Source: Hymenobacter sp. YC55 (lineage in GTDB: Bacteria > Bacteroidota > Bacteroidia > Cytophagales > Hymenobacteraceae). Taken from it: a stretch of 64,000 nucleotides of DNA. The stretch lies in the NCBI RefSeq assembly GCF_029433095.1, contig NZ_JARNTX010000009.1, positions 62,001-126,000 on the forward strand. Direction: 5' to 3'. The notes beneath the pieces are model-generated. The model did no database searches, was not told where the DNA came from, and saw only the letters and a list, made by a program, of their open reading frames with translations. A program made the position numbers and the translations under genes. Below, piece by piece: positions 51,322-60,597 of this stretch (the stretch's first letter is position 1; every line of letters begins with the position of its first letter).

Positions 51322-52062
51322 ATGGAGAATATCGAAAATAAAGTAGTCGTCATCACGGGCGCTAGCAGCGGGCTGGGCGAAACTACGGCTCGCCATTTGG
51401 CCAGCAAAGGTGCCGCCGTAGTGCTAGGCGCGCGCCGCCTCGAAAACCTGGAAAAAATTGCTGCCGATATTCGCGCCGCAGGCGGAAAGGTAGAGATTCT
51501 GCAAACCGACGTAACCAAAGCCGAAGAAGTAAAAGCCTTGGTTGATAAGGCTGTAGAAGCGTTTGGTCGCCTCGACGTTATCATCAACAACGCCGGCCTG
51601 ATGGCCATTGCGCCCATGAGTGCCACCAAGGTGGACGAGTGGAACAGCATGATTGACATCAACATCAAAGGCGTGCTCTACGGTATCGCGGCCGCCTTGC
51701 CCGTGTTCGAGCAGCAAAAGTCCGGGCACTTTATCAATATCTCGTCGGTGGCGGGCATCAAAGTGTTCAGCCCCGGCGGCACCGTGTACAGCGGCACCAA
51801 ATACGCCGTGCGGGCCATATCCGACGGGCTGCGCCACGAAGTAGGCGGCAGCATTCGCGTCACCAGCATCGAGCCCGGCGCGGTAGAGTCGGAGCTACAG
51901 CACGGCAGCTCGCACGAGGAAAGTGCCAAGGGCGTGGTAGAGTTCTACAAACAGGCTATTCCAGCGTCGTCAGTGGCCCGGGCCATTGCGTTCGCCATCG
52001 AGCAGCCCGCCGAGGTAGATATCAACGAAATTGTGCTACGCCCCACGGTGCAGGAGTTTTAA
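51322..52062 (+). CDS. Short-chain dehydrogenase/reductase
   Basis: A 246-residue NAD(P)-dependent oxidoreductase. The cofactor loop is TGASSGLGE, then NNAG, the catalytic Ser in NISSVAG and YSGTKYAV with Tyr and Lys. The C-terminal region has SIEPGAVESEL. It fits the clavaldehyde-dehydrogenase-like SDR group common in soil bacteria. It stands alone between mobile-element remnants; substrate unknown. Confidence 0.93.
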   Translation: MENIENKVVVITGASSGLGETTARHLASKGAAVVLGARRLENLEKIAADIRAAGGKVEILQTDVTKAEEVKALVDKAVEAFGRLDVIINNAGLMAIAPMSATKVDEWNSMIDINIKGVLYGIAAALPVFEQQKSGHFINISSVAGIKVFSPGGTVYSGTKYAVRAISDGLRHEVGGSIRVTSIEPGAVESELQHGSSHEESAKGVVEFYKQAIPASSVARAIAFAIEQPAEVDINEIVLRPTVQEF

Positions 52063-52087
52063 GCACGTCGTCCATATCTGGTAGCTC

Positions 52088-52185
52088 AAAGCGCCTGTCA
52101 GGTTGAGCTGGCGCAGCATCTTCCGTTAGAAATATGATTTCTCACGCGAAAAAATGCTGCGCCAGCTCAGCCTGACAGGCGCTTT
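52088..52185. repeat. Long intergenic inverted repeat (REP-like)
   Basis: Arms of 32 bp, AAAGCGCCTGTCAGGTTGAG... and its complement, flank a 34-bp spacer; one arm has a single mismatch. It lies just after the SDR stop and could also act as a terminator. A second long intergenic palindrome is at 59896-59996. Confidence 0.75.
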
Positions 52186-52204
52186 AATATAGTAGGTAGG
52201 CTGG

Positions 52205-52320
52205 CTATTTTAGCAGCTCGTGCAGCGCGGTCTGCATCGAGAACGTCCGGTTGCCCGCTTCCTGAATGATAAGTGAGCCCGGCGCATCGAGCACCGCGTC
52301 CGAAACTTGGCCTTGGGTAA
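52205..52320 (-). pseudogene. 3' fragment of an unidentified gene
   Basis: Reverse frame VSDAVLDAPGSLIIQEAGNR, TFSMQTALHELLK-stop, with neighbour-like codon use but no start. Probably a gene tail cut by the IS3-family element whose end lies near 52476. The rest of 52320-52475 shows nothing identifiable. Confidence 0.35.
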
Positions 52321-52515
52321 AAGGTTGGCACAAAAGCTAAACGGGCTGGCCAGTTCGTGCTGAGCATCACCGGCGTGACAAGGCCCGGTCCATACATGTC
52401 AGTCATGAGGAGCATTCTCGAGCGCATTCCAGTTCGCGGGTGGCGACGCAGTCTGTTGCGTATCGCTTCGGCAACTGACCTGCTCCCATTTACTGGGCCG
52501 GTTGAAAGTGGAGCA

Positions 52516-52884
52516 TCAGGCATTCTGAAGCTCGACAGTAGTAGCCGCAGCCACTACCTCATCGGGCGTTAAATTCTGTAGCGAGCTGTGCGGTCGGAAG
52601 CCATTGTATTCTTGGCGCCACTGCTCAATTTTATCTTGCGCATCGGTCAGCGATAGAAACCAATGCACGTTCAGGCATTCATCGCGGAAGCTGCCGTTAA
52701 ACGACTCAATGTACGGATTATCGGTCGGTTTGCCCGGCCGAGAGAAGTCCAGCGTCACGTGCTGGTCGTAGGCCCAGCGGTCGAGGGCCTTGCTGATAAA
52801 CTCGCTGCCATTGTCGACTTGGATGCGCTCAGGTACTACGCCTAACTGCTGCTGTAAGCGCTGCATCACGGCCACGACATCTTC
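52516..52884 (-). pseudogene. IS3-family transposase OrfB, 3' half
   Basis: Carries the C-terminal part of the integrase core: RIQVDNGSEFISKALDRWAY (second Asp), then RPGKPTDNPYIESFNGSFRD (Glu) and RPHSSLQNLTPDEV. The 5' half lies at 63210-63655. Joining across the 52885-63209 segment and dropping one ATCTTC copy restores SLKGED-VVAVMQR in frame. The IS end TGACCTGCTCCC is near 52476. Confidence 0.85.
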
Positions 52885-52916
52885 GGCCTTGGTTAAAAGT
52901 TTAGTACAAAGGTTAA
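52885..52916 (+). repeat. Left terminal inverted repeat of the 10.3-kb segment
   Basis: 32 bp starting GGCCTTGGTTAAAAGTTTAG; partner at 63178-63209. Confidence 0.8.
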
Positions 52917-53015
52917 ACGCCCTTTGCCAAATTAGAACGGACGTTGGGCAGTAAGCTGTGCTAATGCTGCTGCGTCAGCGTCACGCTCTGGTTACCCTAT
53001 ACCTGCTTACTACAC

Positions 53016-53270
53016 TCATTTGGTTGGCCGTAACTTGAGCCGTTGCTGGTACTGCGCCAGCGTACGCCGTACCTCGCCGACGGAGTGTAGACCATTGAGG
53101 GAGAGATAAGGAGTTTGGTCTGGATGGTAAGGGAGGCGGCCGGCACGGCTCCGCCCGGCGCACCGAAACACCTGTGTCTGCCACTCCGAAATGCGTCCGA
53201 CCAATTTCTCGCCTACTTCGTGTCTATCAACCTGCTGCACCTCGGCGTAAACCAGCGCCTTGGGAAGGTA
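53016..53270 (-). pseudogene. Possible transposase remnant
   Basis: Reverse frame YAEVQQVDRHEVGEKLVGRI, SEWQTQVFRCAGRSRAGRLP, LNGLHSVGEVRRTLAQYQQR, ending LRPTK. It lacks a start and looks like the C-terminal part of a larger protein. Its place next to the inverted repeat suggests the segment's own transposase, but the family is not identified. The rest of 52917-53567 has one more gene tail (53351-53479) and nothing else clear. Confidence 0.35.
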
Positions 53271-53350
53271 GTATCCGCTTCGTCAGGCTTTCGCTGGGCC
53301 TCGCCTCGCTGTACTATATCGGCCTCTGAAAAGCCGAAGTGCCTGCCCCA

Positions 53351-53479
53351 TTCGATTCCAACTCCATTCTTGCCACCGTCATCATCGGCCCCGACGGCCA
53401 GGTGGTCACCTGCCACGACGGCATGGCCGCGTACTACACCCCCGAGTTCAAGGCCGCGCTGGAGAAGCTGGTTCGGTAA
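53351..53479 (+). pseudogene. 3' fragment of an unidentified gene
   Basis: Forward frame FDSNSILATVIIGPDGQVVT, CHDGMAAYYTPEFKAALEKL, VR-stop, with codon use like the following genes but no start. Probably the tail of a secreted or thioredoxin-like protein cut by rearrangement. Confidence 0.35.
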
Positions 53480-53567
53480 GCGGCGTTGGCAGGGTGGGCG
53501 GATGAGTGCCCGAAATGAGCGGGGAGGGTCCGCCCCGAGGTTATAGCAAACTGCCTACCTTGCCGCC

Positions 53568-54479
53568 ATGTCCGATTTTCGTCTGCGCGTATTTGCCACC
53601 GTGGCCCGGCATCTGAGCTTTACCAAGGCCGGGCAGGAGCTGTTTGTGAGCCAGCCGGCCGTCACCAAGCACATTCGTGAGCTGGAAGCCCAGTACGGCC
53701 AGCGCCTGTTGGAGCGGCGCGGCAACCGCGTGAGCCTCACCGAGGCCGGCCGCCTGCTGCACGCCCACGCCGATGCCGCCGCCGCCGCCCAGCAGCAGCT
53801 CGAAGACCAGCTCCTGGCCCTGCGTGACCCCGAAGAGGCCGCCGGCCGCCTGCGCCTGGGGGCCAGCACCACCTTGGCCCAGTACGTGCTGCCGGGGTTG
53901 CTGCCCGCCTTTCAGGCCCGCTACCCGCAGGTGCAGCTCTCGTTCCTGAACGCCAATTCCGAGCGCATTGCCGATGCCCTACTACGCGGCGAGCTGGATT
54001 TGGGCTTTGTAGAAGGCCGCACCAAAAGCCACGACCTGCACTACGAGCCGTTGCTGCCCGACGAGTTGGTGGCCGTGCGCCGCGTCGCGCCCGGTTCCCC
54101 GCTCGCCACGCCGCTGTCCTTGGCCGAGGCCCTGGCCCACCCGCTGGTGTTGCGCGAGCGGGGCTCGGGCACGCTGGAAATTCTCGAATTTGCTCTGCGG
54201 GCGCAGCACATTAAGCTCAGCAGCCTTTCCGTAGCCCTTTACCTGGACAATACGGAAGCCATCAAGCGCTACCTCGAAGCCGCGCCGGCGGCCCTGGGAT
54301 TCGTGTCGCGCCGGGCCCTGGACCGCGAGCTGGCGGCTGGACTGCTCGAAATCGTGCCCATCAAAGGGCTGCACCTGGCCCGGCAGTTCGAGGCACTCTG
54401 GGTGCAGGGACAGGTGCTGGCCCGGCCGGCCCAGCGGTTTCTGAGCTTCGTGCAGGGGCAATTCAAGGGGGCCAAATAA
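53568..54479 (+). CDS. LysR-type regulator of YeiH
   Basis: A 303-residue LysR protein. The N-terminal winged helix is FRLRVFATVARHLSFTKAGQ, ELFVSQPAVTKHIRELEAQY; a periplasmic-binding-like effector domain follows (LRLGASTTLAQYVLPGLLPA). It lies directly upstream of yeiH, matching the common CysB/YeiE-type pairing with YeiH transporters. A LysR box candidate is at 54672-54686. Confidence 0.92.
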   Translation: MSDFRLRVFATVARHLSFTKAGQELFVSQPAVTKHIRELEAQYGQRLLERRGNRVSLTEAGRLLHAHADAAAAAQQQLEDQLLALRDPEEAAGRLRLGASTTLAQYVLPGLLPAFQARYPQVQLSFLNANSERIADALLRGELDLGFVEGRTKSHDLHYEPLLPDELVAVRRVAPGSPLATPLSLAEALAHPLVLRERGSGTLEILEFALRAQHIKLSSLSVALYLDNTEAIKRYLEAAPAALGFVSRRALDRELAAGLLEIVPIKGLHLARQFEALWVQGQVLARPAQRFLSFVQGQFKGAK

Positions 54480-54671
54480 AGGCTGGCGATGCCGGATAAC
54501 CATTCGGTGTCAGCTGGCAGCGGCTGTACTTATACAGCAGGAGGTGAACCGGGTGGTTCGTCCAACGGCAGATTGGCGATGGCACAGGTCTGCCGGTGCC
54601 GTAACAACTGCTGCCACGGCCATCCGGGCGGCTCAAGACTGGCGGGAATGCAAAAATCAGCTATTCTATAA

Positions 54672-54686
54672 ATAACTTTTGGTTAT
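54672..54686. promoter_or_regulatory. LysR-type operator candidate
   Basis: ATAAC-TTTTG-GTTAT, an inverted repeat containing T-N11-A, 77 bp before the yeiH start. The 54480-54762 gap holds this site and no gene. Confidence 0.55.
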
Positions 54687-54762
54687 GCAGGATAACACGA
54701 TTGGATAATCCTTTGCGTAGGGGTCGCCGTATATTTGCCTCAGAAACAACCCCCTCCCGCTC

Positions 54763-55833
54763 ATGGCACTCCCGGTTCATTCCGCAACTCCGCAAGCCCC
54801 TGATTCGCCGCTCGCTCCCGCTCCGGCGCAGGAACCGGCCGCTCCTGAATTCAACGAAACCACCGGCTTCTTCCGCCACCTGCACACGCCCCGCGTGCTG
54901 TTCGGGCAGGATTTCACCCTGAAGCAGGTGGTGTTCGTGCTGTTCTTCGTGTTCTGCCTCACGCCCTGGGCCTCGCCGCCCATTGCCCTGGCCCTGGGCT
55001 TGGTGCTGGCCCAGACCATCGGCAACCCCTTCACTACCCAAACCAAAAAGGCCACGGCCAAGCTGCTGCAGTTCTCGGTTATCGGGCTGGGCTTCGGCAT
55101 GAACGCCCACGCGGCGGTGCAGGCCGGCAAGGAGGGCATCCTGTTCACGGTGGTGTCCATCTTCGGCACGCTGCTGCTGGGCCTGGTGGTGGGCCGGTGG
55201 TTGGGGCTGGGCCGGCACGTGGTGCATCTGATTTCGTGCGGCACCGCCATTTGCGGCGGCTCGGCCATCGCGGCCATCGGGCCGGTGCTGCGGGCCAAGG
55301 ACGAGGAGATGTCGGTGGCCCTGGGCACGGTGTTCGTGCTCAACGCGCTGGCCCTGTTTGCCTTCCCGCCCATCGGCCACGCGCTGGCCATGACTCAGAA
55401 CCAGTTCGGCCTTTGGTGCGCCATTGCCATCCACGACACCAGTTCGGTGGTGGGCGCGGCGGCCGCCTACGGCAATAAAGCCCTGGAAGTAGCCACCACC
55501 GTGAAGCTGGCCCGGGCCCTGTGGATTATCCCGATTTCCATTGGCACGGCCATGATTTTCAAGCAGAAGGGCGTCAAGGTGAAAATTCCCTATTTCATCT
55601 TCGGCTTCATCGCCGCCATGCTGCTCAACACCTTCGTGCCCGCCGCCAAGCCCCTGGGCCCGGTGATGGTGAACCTGGCCAAAATCGGCCTCACGGTGAC
55701 GCTGTTTTTCATCGGCGCGGGCCTGTCGGCCAAGGTGGTGCGCTCGGTGGGCATCAAGCCCTACGTGCTGGGCATCCTGCTCTGGTTGGTGATTTCGACT
55801 GGCTCGCTCTACGTGATTCTGCACACGGTATAG
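54763..55833 (+). CDS. YeiH family putative sulfate exporter
   Basis: A 356-residue membrane protein with about ten helices: LLQFSVIGLGFGMNAHAAVQ, HLISCGTAICGGSAIAAIGP, IAIHDTSSVVGAAAAYG and VNLAKIGLTVTLFFIGAGLS are characteristic. The family (also called UPF0324) is proposed to export sulfate-like anions or to work in sulfur stress; experimental support is limited. Downstream of its LysR gene. Confidence 0.92.
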   Translation: MALPVHSATPQAPDSPLAPAPAQEPAAPEFNETTGFFRHLHTPRVLFGQDFTLKQVVFVLFFVFCLTPWASPPIALALGLVLAQTIGNPFTTQTKKATAKLLQFSVIGLGFGMNAHAAVQAGKEGILFTVVSIFGTLLLGLVVGRWLGLGRHVVHLISCGTAICGGSAIAAIGPVLRAKDEEMSVALGTVFVLNALALFAFPPIGHALAMTQNQFGLWCAIAIHDTSSVVGAAAAYGNKALEVATTVKLARALWIIPISIGTAMIFKQKGVKVKIPYFIFGFIAAMLLNTFVPAAKPLGPVMVNLAKIGLTVTLFFIGAGLSAKVVRSVGIKPYVLGILLWLVISTGSLYVILHTV

Positions 55834-55895
55834 CGCAAAGCGCACGGAGGAAGTTGGACTACCGAAGCAGCTAGAACAACCTCATTTTCAATGCC

Positions 55896-56558
55896 ATGCG
55901 CATCACCAAATACATTCATTCCTGTTTGCTGTTCGAACTCGACGGCCAACAGATTCTTTTCGACCCGGGCAAGTTTTCCTTCATCGAAGGCTTGGTGCAC
56001 CCCGAGGTTTTCAAAGACGTATCGGTCATCATCATCACCCACAACCACCCCGACCACCTCGACGTGGCGGCGCTGCAGAAAATCGTGGCCCTGCGTCAGG
56101 TCATTATCATCTCTAACCGCGAGGTGGCAACCGAACTGCAAGCGCACGGCCTCACGGTGCAAATCCACGAGGAAGGTCGCCTAGACTTGGGCGTGTTTCA
56201 GCTGCTGGCCCTTCCGGTGCAGCACGAGGCCATTCTCGACAGCCCCTTGCCGCAAATGACCGCCTGGCTGGTGAATGGCAAGGTGCTAAATCCCGCCGAC
56301 TCTTTTGCTAACAATTTGTTGCCCTTCGCGGGGGTGGAAATGCTCCTGCTGCCCGTCACCGCGCCTTTTCTCACGGAGCTGGTGGTGGCCGATTTCGCCC
56401 TGAAAATGCGTCCCAGGCAAATTTTGCCCGTACACGACGGCTACCTCAAGCCCTTCTTCATCCAGCAGCGCTACGAGAACTACGGGCCGTATTTTGAGAA
56501 GCACGGCATCGTGTTTCACCGGCTGGCCGAACCGGGCGATGCCATTACCCTCCCGTAG
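55896..56558 (+). CDS. MBL-fold metallo-hydrolase
   Basis: A 220-residue UlaG-like metallo-beta-lactamase-fold protein. The zinc motif is THNHPDHLD, after YIHSCLLFELDGQQILFDPG; later ligands include LPVQHEA and PVHDGY. It starts 62 bp after yeiH. Such proteins hydrolyse varied substrates; no specific one can be named. It may belong to the yeiH transcript. Confidence 0.9.
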   Translation: MRITKYIHSCLLFELDGQQILFDPGKFSFIEGLVHPEVFKDVSVIIITHNHPDHLDVAALQKIVALRQVIIISNREVATELQAHGLTVQIHEEGRLDLGVFQLLALPVQHEAILDSPLPQMTAWLVNGKVLNPADSFANNLLPFAGVEMLLLPVTAPFLTELVVADFALKMRPRQILPVHDGYLKPFFIQQRYENYGPYFEKHGIVFHRLAEPGDAITLP

Positions 56559-56569
56559 CCTACTCCCTT

Positions 56570-56855
56570 ATGCCGCTACCCCCCCCCCACCAACCCACTC
56601 GCCCTCTCGGACCGGCTGGCCCTGCAACGGACCCGGCTGGCCAATGAGCGCACTTTGCTCACCTACGTGCGCACCAGCCTGGCGCTGGTGGGCTTCGGGC
56701 TGGCGCTCCTTCAGTTTCACCCCGAGCGGGGCGGCCGGTTGGGTTACTCCGCGCTGGCCGTGGCGGGGCTGGTGCTGACGGTCGGGCTGCTGCGCTTTCG
56801 GGCGCACCGCCGGGAATTGGCGGCCTGCCAGCTAGTGGCTGGCGGCGGTAGTTGA
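56570..56855 (+). pseudogene. DUF202 membrane protein, frameshifted in a C10 tract
   Basis: DUF202 proteins have the pattern L-x-x-ERT-[FL]-L-[AT]-[WY]-x-RT-S-L-A-L-[IV]-G; here LANERTLLTYVRTSLALVG, followed by a second membrane helix, is present. The only ATG (56570, MPL...) is one base out of frame with it because of a run of 10 C (56579-56588); 9 C would join them into a 95-residue gene. Phase variation, a recent mutation or a sequencing error are all possible. A second C11 run lies at 56860-56870. Confidence 0.7.
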
Positions 56856-56903
56856 GCAACCCCCCCCCCCGGTGCTACCCGAAGCAAAAGCGTTTGCACC
56901 CCT

Positions 56904-56943
56904 AAAAAAGGCCCCTGATGCGTCATGCACCAGGGGCCTTTTT
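56904..56943. terminator. Bidirectional intrinsic terminator
   Basis: AAAAAAGGCCCCTG and CAGGGGCCTTTTT pair around a 13-nt loop, between the DUF202 gene and the convergent beta-propeller gene. Confidence 0.85.
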
Positions 56944-56957
56944 GGTCAGCAGCCGGC

Positions 56958-58430
56958 TTACGGCTGCGTGAGCGTGACCGCGCCGGCCGGGTTTTTGTCG
57001 CCGAGCACCACCACGGCGAACCGGCCCGCCAGCCGCAGCCGAATCTGGTAGTAGGCGTTGACTTCGACTGCGCCACCATCATCGGTTTTGAAGGAAATGA
57101 CCGGCTCCGGGGCCACCAATGCGGTTTTGCTGTCCGACAGGTACAGGGTGTAGGTGGTGTTGGCGGCCAGCTGCTTGAGGGCCAGTACCATTTCGTCGAG
57201 GTCTTCGGTGGGGCGGATGGTGGCCCCGCCGCCCACGCCGGGCACCGGCTGCGTACCCACGGGCACCAGGCGGATGTTCACCGGCGTCACCGGCGTGAAG
57301 GCTTCCAGCCCACTGGCGCCGGGGCTGCCACCGCCGGCTTTCACCACGTAGAGCAGGGCCTGCGGGGCCTGGCCGCTGCCGGTTTCGGTGAGCTTGGTGT
57401 TGGTTTTGGTGTCGATGCTGACCAGCGCGTCGCCGTTTTCCAGGCCCACGTAGAGCTTGCTGCCGTCGCCGTTGGGCCACACGCCGTGCGGGTTGGCCCC
57501 CACCGGGATAGTGGCCAGCAGCTGGCGCTGGCGCGAATACACCTTCACCGCGTTTTCGCCGCCCACGGTTACGTAAGCGAAGTCGCCGGCGCTGGCCCCG
57601 CTGAAGCGGGTGCCGCCGCCGGTGCCGGCCATGTTCACATGGTTGGTGCCGGGGCCGGTGTCAATCACGCCTTCCACGGCGTAGGTCTGGGCGTTCACCA
57701 CGGTCACCTTGCCCACGTCTTTGTGGGTCATCCAGACCTGCTGGCCGTCCTCGGTCACCACCAGGTTGGGCGAGAACTTGCTCACCACCGGCACCCGGGC
57801 AATGACCTCGCGCTTCTTCACATCAATTACGTCGAGCGTAGCGGTTTCGGAGTGGTCCACGAAGGCCACTTTGCCATCGGGCCGGAACACGACCATGCTC
57901 GGCTCGTGCTCGGTGGCAATGTTTTTCACCACCTGCATTTTCTCCACGTCAATCACCGTCACGTAATCCTTGCCGCGCACCGCCACCCAGAACTGTCTGC
58001 CGTCGGGCGTGAAAAAGCCCTCGTGGGGGTTGCGGTCCACGTATACCTTGCCCTTGACGGTGTTGGTGGCTAGGTCGATAAAAATCACCGCGTTGGTGAG
58101 GGTGGCAATCACGCCCAGCGTCTTGCCATCGGGCGACACCCCCAGCCCGTGCACGTTGGACTCCATGTCGTAGAGCGGGCTCAGAAACTCGGGCCGGCCC
58201 TTGCCCAAGCGAATCACGCCCAGCAGCCGGTTGGTGCTCGGGTCGTGCACCGACACCGTGTTCGATGACTGGTCGGCCAGGTACACCCGGTCGGCGGCGC
58301 TGGCTGCGATGGGGCCGGGGTCGGGCGGAATGACCATGTCGGGCTCGGTTTCCTCGCTGTTCTTTTTCGAGCAGGCCCCGAGCAACAGCGTGGCTGCCAG
58401 GGCCCAGGTGGATAAGGTAGTGATGCGCAT
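56958..58430 (-). CDS. Beta-propeller lipoprotein (YncE-like)
   Basis: A 490-residue lipoprotein (lipobox LLGAC). It has at least seven YncE-type repeats with the pattern V-x-V-[IH]-D-x-x-[TK] (SVHDPSTNRLLGVIRLGKGR, VTVIDVEKMQVVKNIATEHE, VNAQTYAVEGVIDTG), then a C-terminal beta domain (NTTYTLYLSDSKTALV). Probably a periplasmic or surface protein that binds a ligand or partner. Its paralogue lies upstream at 58473-59879. Confidence 0.88.
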   Translation of the reverse strand: MRITTLSTWALAATLLLGACSKKNSEETEPDMVIPPDPGPIAASAADRVYLADQSSNTVSVHDPSTNRLLGVIRLGKGRPEFLSPLYDMESNVHGLGVSPDGKTLGVIATLTNAVIFIDLATNTVKGKVYVDRNPHEGFFTPDGRQFWVAVRGKDYVTVIDVEKMQVVKNIATEHEPSMVVFRPDGKVAFVDHSETATLDVIDVKKREVIARVPVVSKFSPNLVVTEDGQQVWMTHKDVGKVTVVNAQTYAVEGVIDTGPGTNHVNMAGTGGGTRFSGASAGDFAYVTVGGENAVKVYSRQRQLLATIPVGANPHGVWPNGDGSKLYVGLENGDALVSIDTKTNTKLTETGSGQAPQALLYVVKAGGGSPGASGLEAFTPVTPVNIRLVPVGTQPVPGVGGGATIRPTEDLDEMVLALKQLAANTTYTLYLSDSKTALVAPEPVISFKTDDGGAVEVNAYYQIRLRLAGRFAVVVLGDKNPAGAVTLTQP

Positions 58431-58472
58431 GGAGGGATGAAATGCTGGTTTTGCCGCCCAGTCTAAGCCGGA

Positions 58473-59879
58473 CTATTCGGCCAGTAAAGCGGGTTCACCG
58501 TCAGTGGTTTTGGGTGCGACGATTACCCGCGAAAACTTTTTGCCCGCTGGGTTCAACTCGCCGCCCGCGATGCGCTGCACCGGCCCCAGGGCCTGGCCCA
58601 TGGCCCCGCCTTTGGCATCGGTGCGCACGGTGGTCAGGGCGTAGTCGCGCGCGTAGGGCGCTTTGGTGCCGCTGGTCAGGAAGATGTCGTAGTCGGTGTT
58701 CGGCGTCAGGCCGCGCAGGGCGAAGGTGGCCAAATCCACCAGCCCTTCCGAGCGCAGCGTCATGGTGCCGGTGGCGGGGCCAGCGGTGGGCGGCTTGAGC
58801 GTCCGCACCACGGCGGGCTGGTCAACCAGCTGCCGGCCGAGGCCGGTGTTTGTGGCCGCGCCGGCAGGCACGGCGTTGGGCACGTACATCAGCGCCATTG
58901 GGGCCTGGCCTACCTTGATTTTGGCCAGCACCCGGTTGCTGGCCGTGCTGATGGCCACGGCGGAGTCGCCGTTTTCCAGGCCCACGTACATCCGGCTGCC
59001 GTCGCCCGAGGGCCAGATGCCGTGCGGATTAGCCCCCACCGGAATGGTGGCCAGCTGCTTGAAGCCCGGGGCGCGGCTGTACACCTTCACTACGTCCTCG
59101 CCGCCTACGGTCACGTAGGCCAGCTTGCCGGCCGCCACATCCACCGTGGCCACGTGGTTGGTGACGGGGCCGGTTGTCAGCACGCCGCTGATGGTGAGCG
59201 TCTTGGTATCCAGTACCGATACCTTGCCCACATCCTTGTGGGTGAACCAGATTTGCTGGCCGTCTTTGGTGGGGAAGATGTTGGGCGAGAAGGGGCTCAC
59301 CACCGGCACCTTTTTGATGACTTTGTAAGTGGCCACGTCCACCACGGCCAGCTCGGGCGAGAAGCTGGAGCACACAAAGGCGCGCTTGCCGTCGGGGCTG
59401 AAGGCAATCTGGCCGGGGCCGTTGGGCACGGGCACACGGCGGGTTTCGCGCATCGTGGCCACGTCAATCACCGATAGGTAGTCCTCGCCGCGCACCGTTA
59501 TCCAGGCCTCCTTGCCATCGGGCCGGAAGGTGGCCTCGTGCGGGGCCCGCCCCACGTACACGCTGCCTTTGATGACGTTAGTGGCCGTTTCGATGAAGGT
59601 CACGTTGTTGGAGCCCACCGACACCACGGCCAGCAGCTTATGGTCGGACGAAGCACCCAGGCCGTGTACCAGCGCCTGCCCCTTGTAGAGCGCCGAGAGC
59701 AAGTCGGGCTGCGGCTTACCCAGAATAATCTGGCCCAGCAGCTTGTTATCCATGGGGTCGATAACCGAGACGGTGTTGGAAATCTGGTCGGCGGTGTACA
59801 CCCGGTCGCGGTGGCTGACGACCTGAGCCGCCGCCACGCTGGAAATGAGCAGCAGGCCGGGGAGGAGAGGGAATTTCAT
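58473..59879 (-). CDS. Secreted beta-propeller protein (YncE-like)
   Basis: A 468-residue protein from the ATG at 59879, which starts a clear signal peptide (MKFPLLPGLLLISSVAAAQ). The repeats match the neighbouring protein closely (DQISNTVSVIDPMDNKLLGQ, VGRAPHEATFRPDGKEAW, FTHKDVGKVSVLDTKTLT), and the C-terminal domain is also shared (LTPNDYDIFLTSGT-like). A gene duplication with 43 bp between the two. DUF305 and two-component genes follow upstream. Confidence 0.88.
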   Translation of the reverse strand: MKFPLLPGLLLISSVAAAQVVSHRDRVYTADQISNTVSVIDPMDNKLLGQIILGKPQPDLLSALYKGQALVHGLGASSDHKLLAVVSVGSNNVTFIETATNVIKGSVYVGRAPHEATFRPDGKEAWITVRGEDYLSVIDVATMRETRRVPVPNGPGQIAFSPDGKRAFVCSSFSPELAVVDVATYKVIKKVPVVSPFSPNIFPTKDGQQIWFTHKDVGKVSVLDTKTLTISGVLTTGPVTNHVATVDVAAGKLAYVTVGGEDVVKVYSRAPGFKQLATIPVGANPHGIWPSGDGSRMYVGLENGDSAVAISTASNRVLAKIKVGQAPMALMYVPNAVPAGAATNTGLGRQLVDQPAVVRTLKPPTAGPATGTMTLRSEGLVDLATFALRGLTPNTDYDIFLTSGTKAPYARDYALTTVRTDAKGGAMGQALGPVQRIAGGELNPAGKKFSRVIVAPKTTDGEPALLAE

Positions 59880-59895
59880 GGGATAGGGAAAAAAG

Positions 59896-59996
59896 AACGT
59901 CATGCTGAACGAAGTCGCAGCATCGCTACCTCTTTACTAATCAACACTTCTTCAACGAAGCGGTAGCGATGCTGCGACAAGCTCAGCATGACGGTT
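59896..59996. repeat. Long intergenic inverted repeat (Hymenobacter-type)
   Basis: Arms AACGTCATGCTGAACGAAGT... and its partner CGACAAGCTCAGCATGACGGTT flank a short spacer, both carrying GCAGCATCGCTACC. Such GTCATGCTGA palindromes recur between genes in Hymenobacter and may be REP-like. Confidence 0.75.
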
Positions 59997-60012
59997 TAAA
60001 CGGAATTAGGTA

Positions 60013-60468
60013 CTATTTGCCAGGATTCTGCGTGCCCACGGGGTGCTGTTTCAGCCAGGCAGCCATCTGCTGAATCTCGACCTGCTGCTCGGCGATGATG
60101 CTTTGGGCCAGGCGGCGCAGGGCGGGGTCCTTGCCGTACAGCAACTGCAGACGGGCCATGTCCACGGCCCCCTGGTGGTGGGGCAGCATCATGGCCGCGA
60201 AGCTGGCGTCGATGTCGTCGGGGCGGGCCCCCTCCATGCGGCGCATGCCCTCGTCCATCACCACCATCACCGAATCCATGCCGTGCTGGAAGGCGGCGAC
60301 CGGGGTGCCGGGCGCGGCTGTGTGGTCCATCTTCAGGCCGGTCATGCCCGTCATGGAGTGGGTCGTGCCCGGCATTGATGTAGTACCAGCCGGGGTATGG
60401 TGTTGGGCGCGGGCCGTCGCGACTCCGCCGAAGGTGAAGGCCAGCAAAAAGAGGAAGGGTTTGGTCAT
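60013..60468 (-). CDS. DUF305 secreted protein
   Basis: A 151-residue protein from the ATG at 60468, with a signal peptide (LFLLAFTFGGVATARAQ) and a single DUF305 unit: MMLPHHQGAVDMARLQLLYG, IIAEQQVEIQQMAAWL. His/Met-rich linkers (MPGTTHSMTGMTGLKMDH) fit copper binding. It is not lipidated, unlike the other two in the window. Confidence 0.9.
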   Translation of the reverse strand: MTKPFLFLLAFTFGGVATARAQHHTPAGTTSMPGTTHSMTGMTGLKMDHTAAPGTPVAAFQHGMDSVMVVMDEGMRRMEGARPDDIDASFAAMMLPHHQGAVDMARLQLLYGKDPALRRLAQSIIAEQQVEIQQMAAWLKQHPVGTQNPGK

Positions 60469-60597
60469 GTCGTGCGCTGTTGCCGTCCCATGAGTGGGGG
60501 GCTGGTGCACTAACGGGCAACTTCCAAAAATGAACGCCCGACACGGGCCAACTGGACCTATCCCGGGGTGAACTGGCCTTCCAGGTTCCGGGCCGGC

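Noticed and set aside
54661..55845. 394-residue reverse frame opposite yeiH
   Set aside because: Shadow of the forward YeiH gene; composition is His/Gly/Arg/Gln-rich with no domain, while the forward frame has clear membrane helices and family motifs.
56925..58073. 382-residue forward frame opposite the beta-propeller gene
   Set aside because: Gly/His/Val-rich antisense shadow; the reverse frame has signal peptide and propeller repeats.
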